NCBI GenBank assembly: GCA_022376515.1
Contig: WTXI01000003.1
Span: forward strand, 1,178,001-1,242,000
Direction of reading: 5' to 3'
Source of the DNA: Lactifluus volemus
Taxonomy: Eukaryota; Basidiomycota; Agaricomycetes; Russulales; Russulaceae
DNA: 64,000 bases
Position 1 is the first letter of the stretch; each line of letters begins with the position of its first letter. The translations under genes were made by a program, and so were the position numbers. The notes under the pieces were generated by a model. That model worked only from the letters and a program-made list of their open reading frames with translations, was not told the origin of the DNA and did no database searches. This document shows, one piece after another, positions 15,567 to 27,600 of the stretch.

Positions 15567-18106
15567 GAATTTTGATTCCCTCCCTTCCCCAACTTCCCGT
15601 AGAAAGTCTCGACGTACTTCGTCGGCATCTTCTGTCCCGTCAGATGGTACCTTAAAACCAGGCTACATGCCTCCATCGCCTCTTATGTCGCCCTCGTACA
15701 GTCTCAATCCTAGTTCGTGAGCTCAGCTGCTGACTCGTCCACTCAGTGACTCCTATCCTGAGATTGTCGCTCCCGTGCCAAGGCGGCACCGTGCGTTGCA
15801 GCCAACTCCAGATGCCTGGATACGTACACCCTCCCCTTCGTCCTCGCGCACGATGTCTCCGTCACCCGTCGGCAGCAGCTTTCGACGCACGAATCCCCGC
15901 TTCTCGAGCTTCAGCGCCGTAATGGAAGCTGAAAAGGAGATACCGTTACAGGAGCAGGGCTTTGGTCGTCGGTGGCTACGCTGGATGCACAAGAATGGTG
16001 TGAAGCATTGGGTCGTGCCGTGCACCTTGCTCGCATCAGCGTTGGTGCGTCTCTGTGTCGGATTGGGTTCGTATTCAGGTGAGTTTTTAGGAACTTGTGG
16101 AGACGTTTTGGATGTGTTTGACCATTTCCCTACCTCTAGGAGAGGGAACGCCTCCCATGTTCGGAGATTATGAGGCTCAGCGACATTGGATGGAACTCAC
16201 CAACCACCTGCCGATGCGACAATGGTACACATACGACCTGCAATATTGGGGTTTAGACTATCCCCCGTTGACCGCTTATCATTCATGGCTCTGCGGTAAA
16301 ATGTGCGTGTCTTTTTTTGTCTTTTCCAACCACATTCGCTCACCTCCCCCCCCTCGTGACGGATAGAGGGTCATTCATTGACTCGACGTGGTTTTCGTTG
16401 GACAGTTCGCGAGGCATCGAGTCCCCGGCTAGCAAGCTTTATATGCGCAGTACCGTCATTCTATCAGACTTGGCAATCTACCTTCCGGCTGCATGGCTCT
16501 TTACACGGATCTGGCATTATGGCCGCTCACGACGGACACAGGTATTCCTTACTCTACGCCTTCTGCAAGCAGTGCATCTCTAACAATGGCGGGAAAGAAC
16601 GCAGCGCTACTCACACTCCTTTTCCAACCAGCACTTCTTTTGATCGACTTTGGCCATTTTCAATATAATTCTGCCATGCTTGGTGTGTACCTACTAGTAG
16701 GGAAAGTCGCCAGACAGATGCTCACAAGAATACAGGCCTCACGCTCCTCGCCACCACTAGTTTTATTGCGGGAAGAGACCTTCTGGGAGCGTTTTTCTTC
16801 ACCCTCAGCCTAGGTTTTAAGCAGATGGCATTGTATTATGCGCCAGCCATTGGCTCGTATCTTATTGGAAAGTGCTTGTATCTAGGCCCAAGAGATGGGT
16901 ATGCATGTCCTCTGTCACTTTCTGCGTTCATCTCACTGGCAACAGCACACAGCTCTTCGTTCGCCTTGCAGTCGTCACCACTGGAACCTTTGCACTGCTT
17001 TTTCTTCCCTTCTTGCCACCATTTGCCCCCATCTCCGGGATTCTGGATCCGATTTCCCGTATATTCCCATTCAACAGAGGCATCTTCGAAGATAAAGTGG
17101 CTAACTTCTGGTGTGCGACAAACGTGCTCGTGAAGTGGAAAACGTTGGCTTCGCAGAGCGTACTCACGCGGCTATCTACTCTGCTCACCTTCGTCGGATT
17201 CTTGAGTGCAGCCATTGCACCGATACGTGCATGGCTGAGACTGAAAAACCAGGACAGAGCGACGGGGGTGCCGTCAGTCATGCAAGCAGTCCTCCTACTT
17301 GCGTGCTCAACAGTTCTATGTCTTTCTTCCTGTTCTCCTTTCAAGTCCACGAGAAGACAATTCTACTTCCCTTGCTTCCCTTGACGCTTCTTCTCTCCAC
17401 TGCTCCCCACGATTCTGATACATTCAAGTTGGGCGTGTTAGCCAACAACGTTGGCGTATTCAGGTACGTGTCTACGCTTGACCCATATGTGACAAAAAAA
17501 AGAGCCTTTCTGTAGTATGTGGCCTCTCCTGCGAAAGGACGGGCTGGCTATTCAATATCTCGCCCTCACTCTGCTGTGGAACCGACTGATCGGCCACGGA
17601 CCACCTGTTTCTCTACACCGAGCAACATTTTTAGACATGTTGACATGGGTACGGCCGCTCAACGTTCATTCACAATTTTGACTCGCTGAGCCCCCCTCCC
17701 TGGATAGGTGGTTTATCTGGGCTGTGCTCTGCTTCACTTGCTAGAGCTTGTATATCGTCCACCGACAAGATATCCCGACCTGTTCCCCGTCCTCAACGTA
17801 CTTCTGAGCACACCAGTCTTCTTATTCACCTTTATATGGAGTATCAAGTCTATCATCCAAGCGCGTTGGGCTGTCGGTGGACTCACCACTTGTGAGCCGA
17901 AGGAGAGAAAAGCCGGGCCTTCTACCGCGTTTCCGATCGAGAATCCAAGTGGTGTCAGCACTGCGCTTGCACCGCCGGATAACGCACAACACAGGCGCGA
18001 AGGTAGATTGAGGGTGGAGAGTCTCGGCTATGCATCGGGGAAACGACAGGCAGACACGAGCATTTTCAAGTTCCCTTCGTCTACGTCCGCATCTACATCT
18101 AGCTAA
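15567..18106 (+). CDS. ALG6: Dolichyl-P-Glc:Man9GlcNAc2-PP-dolichol alpha-1,3-glucosyltransferase ALG6
   Basis: Multi-pass ER enzyme (GT57) adding the first glucose to the lipid-linked N-glycan precursor. The N-terminal cytosolic part is long, Ser/Pro/Arg-rich (from [15 protein letters not shown]). It precedes the first membrane segment [20 protein letters not shown]. The ALG6/ALG8 signature follows: [18 protein letters not shown] then [26 protein letters not shown] favours ALG6 over ALG8. Further helices: [94 protein letters not shown]. The C-terminus is a charged tail ending SSTSASTSS at 18106. About nine introns; the first one near 15700-15746 is unusually short or has a weak donor. Confidence 0.92.
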
Positions 18107-18127
18107 TCTGTCTGTATGTAACTTGGT

Positions 18128-18143
18128 ACCCTAACCCTAACCC
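18128..18143. repeat. Interstitial telomere-like CCCTAA repeat
   Basis: ACCCTAACCCTAACCC, i.e. more than two copies of the TTAGGG-type telomere unit seen on the complementary strand. It lies between the ALG6 stop and the TAM41 start. It may be a promoter element (telobox or Tbf1/Reb1-like site) or a repair scar. Confidence 0.7.
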
Positions 18144-18217
18144 GGCAGTGTCCGACGCGTGGTCGGTGTCAGCGGCGGCAAATCGCACACCTTGCTTGAA
18201 AACGTACCGTCAGCATC

Positions 18218-19581
18218 ATGTTATCCACCGCCAAATGTGCACCTCGTTGTCATATCAGATCTCTTTTGACCTTACGTTCCTTATCCACGGAAACTACTTC
18301 TTCATCTGACGTTCTACACCCGCCGCCACCTCACCCTTCTAAGCACCCAACAGCGAAACCGCGCACGCGCCTCGCCCCTGCACCCCGCTCTGCCGTCCCT
18401 CACCGATACCAGGCACTTCCTCATCTACCCGCGACTTTTGGTCAAAACCAGCTTTTATCGGTGTCCAACTCGACGCGCGCACTGCTCGAGAGCATAGTCG
18501 CTGACTTTGACGCTCCCATTCGTTACGCCTTTGCGTACGGATCGGGCGTATTCGAGCAGGATGGATACCAGGCAGAAAAGGGTGCTCCGATGCTCGATTT
18601 TATGTTTGCCGTGACTCACCCCGCTCATTTTCACTCGATCAACATGGCACAGCACCCGTCGCACTATACCATGTATGCGCGGGCCTTTGGCTCATCTTTT
18701 GTGACTAGGGTTCAGGAGATTGAGCCTGGACTATGGTTCAATCCCTTTGTACAATCAAAGGGCAGGGTGTGTGATTTTTATAATCCTTCATCGTGTGGGC
18801 TGGAACCAATCGTCACTCTGCAGACCATCAAATACGGCGTCACATCGGTGGACAACCTCTGTTCCGACTTGCTCAATTGGAACTCGCTTTACCTCGCCGG
18901 GCGCATGCATAAGCCGTTAAGAATAATCAAGGATGACGCGCGGGTGCGCCTCACACAGCAGGTCAACCTAACCTCGGCGGTGCGCGCAGCCCTCTTGACA
19001 CTACCCGCGGAGTTTAGCCAGACGCAACTGTTTGAAACCATTGCCGGAATCTCATACAGCGGTGATCCTCGAATGGTTCTTCCAGGGGAGAATCGTGGCA
19101 AGGTGGGGAACATTGTACGCAAACAAGGCCCGCAGTTCCGTGAGCTGTACTACCGTCTCGTTACTGGCCTGCCGGGTGTGGATTGGCCGGCAGATTCATG
19201 GACAATCAGGCAGGATACCAGTCCTCTAGCGCGGGTCGCTCACTTGAAGAAACTTCCACCGGTTCTCTTGAGAAGGGTTCGTGAGCACCACTCTAGTGAC
19301 ACGCCAAATCCAACGTCGGAAGCCGATGAAGTAGCGTATTGGCAACGTATTGCGGGAGACGAGCAGCTTTCATCGGTTCTTCGCAATGGTGAGTCGTGAG
19401 AATTGTGATGATTGTTTCAGAAACCTGACTCGGCAGAACAACAGAGATGAGTGGGATTGTTCGTTACCCAGCAACCGTACAGACGTTGAAAGGTGTGATC
19501 AGTGGTGGTCCGACAACGACTGTGCGGTACAGTTTGGATAAGCTTGGGAAATGGTATGCCGGGTTTAAAGGGAAATTTTAA
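18218..19581 (+). CDS. TAM41: Mitochondrial CDP-diacylglycerol synthase TAM41
   Basis: Peripheral inner-membrane phosphatidate cytidylyltransferase that makes CDP-DAG for cardiolipin synthesis. The N-terminus MLSTAKCAPRCHIRSLLTLR is a likely mitochondrial targeting peptide, followed by a Pro-rich linker. The nucleotidyltransferase core: YAFAYGSGVFEQDGY, APMLDFMFAVTHPAHFHS, NMAQHPSHYTMYARAFGS, IEPGLWFNPFVQSKGR, QTIKYGVTSVDNLCSDLLNW, LYLAGRMHKPLRI. Later blocks are YSGDPRMVLPGENRGKVGNI and VAYWQRIAGDEQL. One intron near the end (about 19390-19446, acceptor AACAACAG) joins SSVLRN to EMSGIVRYPATVQTLKGV and the end WYAGFKGKF (stop 19579-19581). Nearly a single-exon gene, unlike its neighbours. Confidence 0.93.
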
Positions 19582-19832
19582 TTATGACGAATAATAATAA
19601 CAATAATATATACAATATCATACCAACCATCACATCTCTTAGCTGTAGGTGTAGCTGTAGCGTTAGTGGTGTCCGGGGTACTCGTAATATGAGTTGTTAC
19701 CAAAACAGGGGCGGGGGTTGGTTGACAACGATTCTCATTCATTAAATTGCTTCTTGGGCCGATCCGGTTCAATTACTTCTACTTCTGTGATATAGCTTTC
19801 TATCCCGTTCACGCAACCTACCTTCCTTCTCT

Positions 19833-21498
19833 ATGTCTGACCCAAACCTCCTTACCGGCTCAATCGTTACCGACTCTCGCAGTCCTCTCCTTAACTCATC
19901 TACCCCAATACCTGGTTCTCCCCTCGTCAGTTCTACTCGAACGGTAGCGATCATCAAGCCCCATGCATTGGACCATAGATTCGAAATTGAGCATAAAATT
20001 ACAGAAGCCAAGTTCGAGGTATGGCTCTCGTCATCACCACTAAGGCCCGCGGTTCTATCCCTATGACCTATCCTCTTCATCGCCACAGATTGTGAAAGAG
20101 AGGCAAATGGAGTTCGACGTAGAGTCTGACCCTGATACCCTCTTTGAACTCTTTGGGGATGATTCTCGCTCCTTTACCGAGTAAGAAGTCACTGTTCCCC
20201 CCAACCCCCCCAATCACACGTTTGATCATACTATTTGGCAGAGGCCCAGTTTGGGTATATGTACTCGAACGCCGTCGGGCTATCGAAGTATGGAATACGA
20301 TCATGGGCGACGCTGATCCTCATCTGGCACGCGAACAATCACCGACGTCGCTCCGGGCCATGTTTGGCATCTCCAGGGACCAGAACGCGGTAATGGGTTC
20401 CCCTGACGTTGAAACGGCTGAGATTCAGATCGCTTCTCTTTTCGTTTCGTCACCGCCTTTCCCAACTTCTGATCTTCCTTCGGACTATTCCACCGATGGA
20501 CTCGCACTCGCCTTGAATGGCTCGCTTCGATCCGTTTCATCCTCACTCAACTCTTCTCACCCTCGTCGTATGCTTCACAGCTCGAACGGTCATTCCCCCG
20601 CCGGTAGCTCACCCGTCACCGAGGGTGGTACACCGCGACGCACCCCTTTCAAGGCCCGCGAAATCCCTCAATCACATGTCTCTCCACTATCGTACCGCGT
20701 ACGACCCGTGCTGCGGACTTGCGCGCCGGCGCGACCCCTCCCAAAATCGATCGTGCACACGCACCTCGCACGCCGCCCTCAAAGGAAGCCCTTAAAAAAA
20801 TGTTCGCCGATGTCCCTGGACACAAGCGCACAGCATCTATTGCCGTTGCTTCAACGGCGGCACCGTCTATGCCTCCACGTATGACACGTGCCGCCTCGTT
20901 GCGCATCTCGGGCGCTCCGCCACCGAAACCGGTTCGCCCAAAGCCTATCATCACCGTTGCCCAAGTCAAGGCAAAGGCGGCGGAAGAGGCGAGGGCCGCG
21001 GCAGCGTTGAAGGAGGCGCAGGCAAAGACGTTTGAGGGCGTGCCGGGTCATAAGAGGCGAGACTCGCTCTCGGTAGCCAGTACCAAGGTACCTGCAGTCT
21101 CGCCGAGGCAGAACCGCAGTGCGCTTCTGCGTGCGTCAAAGGAGGCCCCGCCGCCCTCTTCGTATCAGTGTACGTCTCCTCATTCCCACCCCTTTCCAAA
21201 CCTTTTTTTTTTTGAAACTGCATCAACAAACACTTTTTTTTTTATAAAAAAAAAAGTCAGATCACCTGTTTCTGTGTCGCGTCTGTCAATGTCGCGATCC
21301 GATTCCAGTTCGGGTATCTCGCGTCCCGCGTCTGCGCAAGGTAGCCTGAATTCGCCACGTCGCTCACTTTCTCGAATGTCCGATGCTGGCCCTTCCACGC
21401 TTAGGAACCGTCCTACTAGCTTGCAGGCACCTACCATGGAACCTCGACAAAACCGGAGCGCGATGCTACGAGTAGCCAAAATGGCCAATGGGACATAA
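19833..21498 (+). CDS. Catalytically altered nucleoside diphosphate kinase-like protein with C-terminal repeats
   Basis: N-terminal NDPK-fold domain: TVAIIKPHALDHRFEIEHK, KERQMEFDVESDPDTLFELF, then GPVWVYVLERRRAIEVWNTI, MGDADPHLAREQSPTSLRAM, FGISRDQNAVMGSPDVETAE, IQIASLF. The Lys of IIKP, the Arg residues and the Asn of NAV are present. The active-site His of the family (NAVHGS) is Met (NAVMGS, about 20395), and the Kpn-loop segment is shortened, so phosphotransfer is not expected. A Ser/Pro-rich region follows. A 50-nt intron (20604-20653) restores one frame into repeats containing GHKR, VAST and PR..R(A/S)A.LR. The last intron holds long T and A homopolymers (about 21205-21256). Similar pseudo-NDPKs exist in other eukaryotes; the function here is unknown. 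Confidence 0.8.
20654..21480 (+). repeat. Degenerate repeat region in the NDPK-like protein
   Basis: Coding repeats with consensus GHKR..S(I/L).VAST..P...PR..R(A/S)A.LR. Full copies lie near 20805-20920 (PGHKRTASIAVASTAAP then PRMTRAASLR) and 21045-21135 (PGHKRRDSLSVASTKVP then PRQNRSALLR). A diverged copy at about 20654-20730 has VPRTTRAADLR, and a terminal half copy near 21440 has PRQNRSAMLR. The pattern is basic and Ser-rich, suited to phosphorylation or partner binding. Confidence 0.7.
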
Positions 21499-21979
21499 GC
21501 CCCCCCCTCCCCAGTGTGATCCGCAGTGCGCCGCGCAACCTTTTACCAGAAATCTTCGGAACAACTCGATCTTTTCCTATCCTATCTATCTAGCGCCGGC
21601 GCTGTGCTTTATTTGAATGGCATAGCCATATATATGATCGTACATACGTAGTTTCCGCCCAGCATGTTGCTACTTGCTCTGCTCATTCAATCTCTTGCTA
21701 TGCATACTTTTTTTTGGGTCTTGTTGCCCTCCGATTCCCCCAGGTCGCGGTCTAGATACCATGCTCCCCGTGTATATGTCTCATCAAAAAAATGTAAAAT
21801 TAGTCTTTGCTGCCGATCAGAAAAAGTATTCAGGCGTCAACGGGTCAACGGCGACCTCATTGATCGACTATTATTCCTCAAAAGGTACTGATTTCAATAA
21901 AGTTATGACGGAACAGATGTTGGAAACGCTGTGCTATTGTCACATACAAGTCACGAAACGGATGAGGGGGTAAATATTT
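21499..21979. other. Convergent intergenic region NDPK-like/Derlin
   Basis: 481 bp between the stop codons of convergent genes, with a C7 run directly after the NDPK-like stop. No gene was recognised. Confidence 0.5.
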
Positions 21980-22960
21980 TCAAAGATCCCCAAATAAACG
22001 CTTGCTGCCGAGAGGAGAGGTGATTAACACACTCATCGCATCACACAACAAAAAAAACTCACAGCGGCTCGGGGGCCTCGCTAAATATTGTCGGCCCGCC
22101 TACCATCTCGCGTGTCCACACGTCACGGATGAACCAACCGACGTGGCCAACGGCGCACCCGACGAGGTCGCTCGCAGCGGCGCGCCAAGTGCCGGTGAGC
22201 AACCAGGAGAAGGCGACGAGGGCAAAAGGGAGGTATGGAGCAGTGATGGTGACGAGGCCAAAGAGCGATATGGGTGTGGAAGGGTGTCGTCGGGACCAAA
22301 AGTAGATGGGCACGTAGGCGAGGGGTGAGGAGAGGAAGGGGAGGTTGAAGAGAGGGGATAGACCCTTTTGGACCGAGCATTTCGTTGAAGATCGTCAACA
22401 TGGCGCGTCGTTGGGGGAGAGAGAAGGACATACCAGGAGCATGAGAGAGGAGAGAAAGAGGAGCCAGAAGTAATCCGCTTTACGGTTCGCGAACGAAGAT
22501 TCTTCGAGCATGCGACTATAACGCATGCTATTTGTGATGGAAATGAATCCAAGTTGAACAAAGTAAGAGCATTGGTCAAGAGGTCATGAAACGGTACCGA
22601 CTCACAAAAAGAAGAGGTGGAAGACAAAGTCCAAGGATATGGTTCCAAAGTAGAAGAACGTGGTGAATACCCGCCATAACTGAACATTTCTTCGGTGAGA
22701 AACCCGCGCTCTGGAACGGAAGAGCCTTTACCTGGACGTTCTTAAAGGCCGCTTTGAAGCTAAAGTAGAGTTGTAAAGGTGTTATCAGCTGGCATTGCTG
22801 CGTAGTACTACGGAATCAGTTCCATTGTCTATTTTGGCGATAGAGGAAAGGAAAAGGAAAAGGCACGCACAACTGCTACGCTTGTGAGGACTGAAAGAGC
22901 GAGCCATGCGCGCGTTACGGGAGGTATTTGGGTGAACCAGGCTTCCAAGCCAACAGGCAT
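21980..22960 (-). CDS. Derlin (Der1-family ERAD membrane protein)
   Basis: Rhomboid-like pseudoprotease of the ER membrane that helps retrotranslocate misfolded proteins. The start MPVGLEAWFTQIPPVTRAWL (22960) leads into ALSVLTSVAVV. The Derlin WR motif is seen in LWRVFTTFFYFGTISLDFVF (about 22650), followed by YSRMLEESSFANRKADYFWL. The second half reads VPIYFWSRRHPSTPISLFGL, APYLPFALVAFSWLLTG and DLVGCAVGHVGWFIRDVW. A strong GTGAGT donor near 22063 suggests a last intron, giving the tail SEAPEPLKRLFGDL (stop 21980). Otherwise it stops at 22059. No rhomboid Ser/His dyad and no long SHP-box tail, so it resembles Derlin/Der1 more than Dfm1. Confidence 0.88.
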
Positions 22961-24697
22961 TGATGATGACGGCTGTAGAGCTTTGAGCGATACTCAATTA
23001 CAAAAACTGAAAACGCCCACCAACGTGTCCGGTGGTACCGGTCCGGAACCCGTCCATAAGTACCACACGTTCTAGGCACTAAGGCACGACCGTCGTAACT
23101 GTCAGTTGGTCTCTGAGCAGGCCTTCTCTGATCACCGGTAAGCAGCACGACAAGCTCAAGCGGGCGACGCAGGTTTTCCTCTTTCTTTTGATTTCTCGAG
23201 CGGGTGTCGGATCATTGGCCCACTCTGGTGTGGTGTTCGACGGACTTTTGTGACCGACCCACTCAGCACATGCCGTACAGCCAGAATTGTCAGGGTTGAG
23301 ATACTCCTGAAAAGTTTTGGTGGTATTCATGCGGTGGGTGCGGTTGGCGACAGAGTCGGCGGTTACGTGAACGGCTGGGCTGCCGGGTATCCTGGTCAAT
23401 GCACGATGCAACAACGACGCCAAGTTGCTCACTAATGGAGGGGACACCAAAAAAAATTCACTTACTATGTGACGACATATGCAACCAAGAAACAGAGTCA
23501 ATCATACAACCTTGCCGCTGTATTCACACAAGAATAGAACTATCACCAGGCTCACCCGAAATCTGAATACCCAGTTAAAGGAGAATTCCTGTTTGCTTCT
23601 TTTGACTTGTTTCTACACCGCTACTAGTAGTACGATTTTCGAGAGGGCCACATGCCAGGCTCCAATTCCGTGCTACGTATCTGTAAAGTTATTTGGTGAA
23701 CTCTAACGTCCGTACCATACTCCACGCACCCCAAATAACTACGAGCCTGAGATATGTCCAACGTCCTTGGATTAGCGAAGCATCGATGCCAATCTTCTCC
23801 TTTCTCAAATTCCTGTGTGGAGCCTTGGTCTCGCAATAACGCCCGCCCGGTCTCCTGTTCTTTCGTCTGTCACTGTTGTCAAACCTGTTGTCCCTTGGTG
23901 TTTCTCTTCCTGTCTTGTTCTTTCTACCTCCCCCATCTTCATCTCTCGTTCTTCAACAAACTCTGAGTCACCCGTGCGCCCTGCGGCGTGCATACACCAT
24001 GCTATCAGGAAGGTCGGCAACTCTCAACAGTGTTGTCACTTGACTGCTCGGCTCGACTTGACTCATTAAGCCGCTTCTCCTGATCAACCAACGATCTGAT
24101 GTCGTCTAGACGATATGCAGGTTCTTGCGCTGCAACGGAGGGCATGCGCCGCAGATGGCGGAGACAATGGTCGCTTTCCATCTCAGACTCCAGAATATTT
24201 TCCCGCATCACTTCGTTCTCATCCAGGACAGGCTGAACGCACGGAATGATGAAAGCTGAGGACACAGATTGAGCTGTACGAGCCTGCTGGCCTCTTGGCC
24301 CATATCCTGACGCCCCCCTGCGTTGTCTCCCCTCGCACCCGGACTGCCCAAGTCAAAATATTCGCAGTTTGCGATCTGAGAGGTTTGGGAGATTGAAGAG
24401 CTCTTCATAGCCATGAGCTTCGATGCTTACGATCTGAATAGCTTGTAGCTATGATCTTACAAATCAAGGACACATCTTGTCAGAGAACATGCTAATGATA
24501 AACACTCCACGACGATTCAATAGCCAATAGAATAGAAAGGAACAACGACAGTCACACAGCAAGTCGGAGTAGCACTTGAACGTGAAGATACACGCAAGAA
24601 GTCAAGGTCGGGGATCAACGAACCCTTTCCTTCGAGGCGACCGACTTTTGCCTAGCATCTCGAGACACGCGCCTGTACAGGGAGTTTAGCCGTCTGC
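22961..24697. other. 1.7-kb stretch without a recognised gene
   Basis: Lies between the Derlin start and the RAD50 stop. Several open frames on both strands (23079-23501 minus, 24005-24265 minus, 24208-24414 minus) show no family motif. The two minus frames near 24.2 kb could be exons of one small unknown gene (one contains VQPVLDENEVMRENILESEM), but no consistent start, splice pattern or homology supports it. The rest is probably the Derlin promoter and untranscribed spacer. Confidence 0.4.
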
Positions 24698-27600
24698 TCA
24701 CTGAAACTCTGGCCTGCAGACCCACCAATAATATTCCATGACATCACTCTGACCGAGTTTGCGCAGGAACTGCTCGTCATGTGTAATAATGATAAGCTGG
24801 AAGTTAGCATGGTTTCTCCGTTCGTTGATGATGCTACAAAGATGGATCAGATTGGCTCACTTGGAGTTTGAGAGGCGACCTACTCGACAAGGCTACTCGC
24901 CAGTGCTTCAATGTTGGCAGTATCGAGGGCATTAGTCGGCTCATCAAGGGCTAATATCCCGCAGTTTTGTCCAAACGAATCGGAAAGGGCAAGTCGGATG
25001 ATGATAGAAGCCAACATTTTCTGCCCGGCTGAACAACGTCCCCGCATGTCCATTTCTACTTGGTCTTTTGTCATCACGACCTGCAAACCATGAGCTTCGA
25101 TCCTCCAAGGGCACAAGCACTCACTCGGTAGTTATATGATCGCTTAGTGGCGCCGCCTTCGCTATCATATCGAACGCGAATTCCATCGATGTCTTCGGAG
25201 ATGGCCGAGTCAGATCACACAGGTTACATGAAGTGACGATATACACACCTGTGCCTTGGTATGTCTTATTCCAAAGGTGACGCATCGTGTCATTCACTTC
25301 CTCCATCTTCAACGAATGATACTTCATTATCGCGCTATACGTCCCGCATCAATAACCAGCACTACTAGCCAAGAGGTGGGAGATGAGCCCTACTTGTCCA
25401 GTGCTTTCCCGTATTTGTCGAGGTCGTTGTTGGCCATGTCAGACATCTTTTCAAAGTCAAATGAGTTTGGTTCATGTGAAGGTGGCCGGAAAGCTTACCT
25501 TGACCTTTACTAATTGATCAGTGTACCTCTTGTTGATGTCTTTATATTCTCCGAGATCTCTTTCAAGCGTTTGTAACTGGGCCCTCAATGAAGTCAGCTC
25601 TCCTCCAAGGTGAGCGCTCTAATGAGGACGGTAAATAGGTGCCCGCAGAATTGTGATTAGATATTACCTTTTGCTGCAACTCGTTCTCCCTATCTTTCTC
25701 CGGCTGATATTTCTCCTCAAAGTTGCGCTTTGCCTTGGCGGCCCATTCTAGGTCACAGCCGTCTATCTCCCCCTGAGTGGCTTGGATGTCGTTTCGCAAC
25801 TTTCTTATCCGATTGTTATCGCGAAGATTGGCCAAAGCTGCTCCCCCTTCGTTGATTTCCTTGTCTAATTGCGCGATAGTTTTGCGAATCTGCTCTATCT
25901 CAAGCCTGTACTCTTGAATCTTTGCCTCGTAGCGTCCGATGGTGTCTGCACAGTCTTCAAGCTTTTTACCGCGCTTATCACGCATATAACTTGATTACAG
26001 TCACCAGAGACCACTTCCAAAAAGATGGAGGACACTCACCGTTCGATAAGCTTGCTGGAGCCCTCAAGTCTATCGGCACTTTTGCTGAGTTCTTGAGCCA
26101 CTTGTTGAGCCTGAGACAGCTTTGCGCTGAGATCGGTCTGCGTAGTCTGATGTTCTCGGTCAAGCAAGTCAATAGGTCCCTGGCCTTCCAAAATTTGAAT
26201 ATCCAGTTCCTAACAGCAATCAGTCCCACTATTGGTAGAATAAAGCTACCCATCGTTACCTTTAGCTGACTTGTCAGAGTTGCGACCTCAAGTTGCATGG
26301 TCTCAACGCTTTTCTGCAGCGCCTCCTTTTCTCGCACTTTACTGCGTAGATCAGTTTCACGCAATTGGAGCTGATGAAGTTCGGTTTCGTGTGCCCGTAG
26401 AATATTGTTCCGGCGCTCCCGATCGTTCTGGAGATTCTGCTTTTCTTTTTCGGTGTTTCGTCTTCAAAGGTTCATGAGATAAAACAAAGCAGGCATTAAC
26501 GAGAGAAAAACAACCCACAAATCTGCAGACAAATCATCCAACTCTTGTTGGACGTCGTCAGCTGTTTTCTTGGATCCCGTAGCAGCCAAAGAATTCTCGA
26601 CGTTCGATATATCTTTTCGGAGGTCCTGACAATCACTATAAAGCCTCGAAACATTGACTGCATGTTGTCGCAGAGACACAAGTTCCTTCAACTCTTTCTT
26701 GAGGGCTTGCAATCTCCCATTGGCCTACCGCACACAGGTGAGACGAGTCAACTGAGAAGCGATTGGCTCCATACCATTTCCGCAGCTTCGGTGAGAGGCG
26801 GCAGCAATTCATCCTCTGCGCGGATTTGCGTTTCAAGAGAAGGGATATCGACGTCTTTCAGGCGACGAATAGAGCTTTCATAGGACATCAACCCTCGATA
26901 CCGTTCAAGTTCCGACTCCCAGCTCTGCAGGTCGTTCTCGAATTCGCGACGGGCTTCTGGAGAGGTTTGCGTTATCTTGCTGTTAAGCTGTGGGTAATAC
27001 GCTTAGCGCAAGGGTGCGTGTGAGCAAGGAGTACTGCCACGTACATAACTCTCGAAGGGCTTCAATTCCTCATCCGTCATGTGCCGGTTGCAGACCTGGC
27101 ACAGGTGCTTGGTTCTACCGAACGCAAGTAGCTTCTGATAGAGCTCTATACTCTCAGAACTCTTAGAGAGCGATCTGACAACATCCCATCAGACGTAACA
27201 TCCTTGGTCAATTGCAAGTCGACGGACTCTCGCAAAAAGTTGATCTCCTCCGTTGCCATCTTGATGGCCGACTCTACTGATGTATTATCCCCGAGTCCAT
27301 CTTTCAACTTCTTCTCGAGGCCTATCCCAATCAGTCAAGGAGACACCGAACATGACATGGGCTTACCATTCAATTCCTCTCGTTTTGCCTTCAGTTGGTT
27401 CCTCAATGAAGATAAGCTCGCTTCGGATTCATGAAGCTTCCGATCAGCAAGGCTACATTCCGCCTCGAGGTCCGCATGCGCTCTCTCGGTTTTCCTGAGG
27501 ACGATGAGTAAGAGTAAATGCACTGTTTGAACCAACTACGGACGCGGTCACTGCATTGACATCGTTCTCCATCGTATCGGCTTTTGGCTCCGCTCCTACC

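Noticed and set aside
22100..22687. 195-codon minus-strand open frame
   Set aside because: It overlaps the Derlin exons in another frame and is Ser/Pro-rich without motifs; the Derlin frames match a known family.
24005..24414. Small minus-strand gene downstream of RAD50
   Set aside because: Two open frames could be joined, but no convincing splice sites, start or family resemblance were found; left as unassigned.
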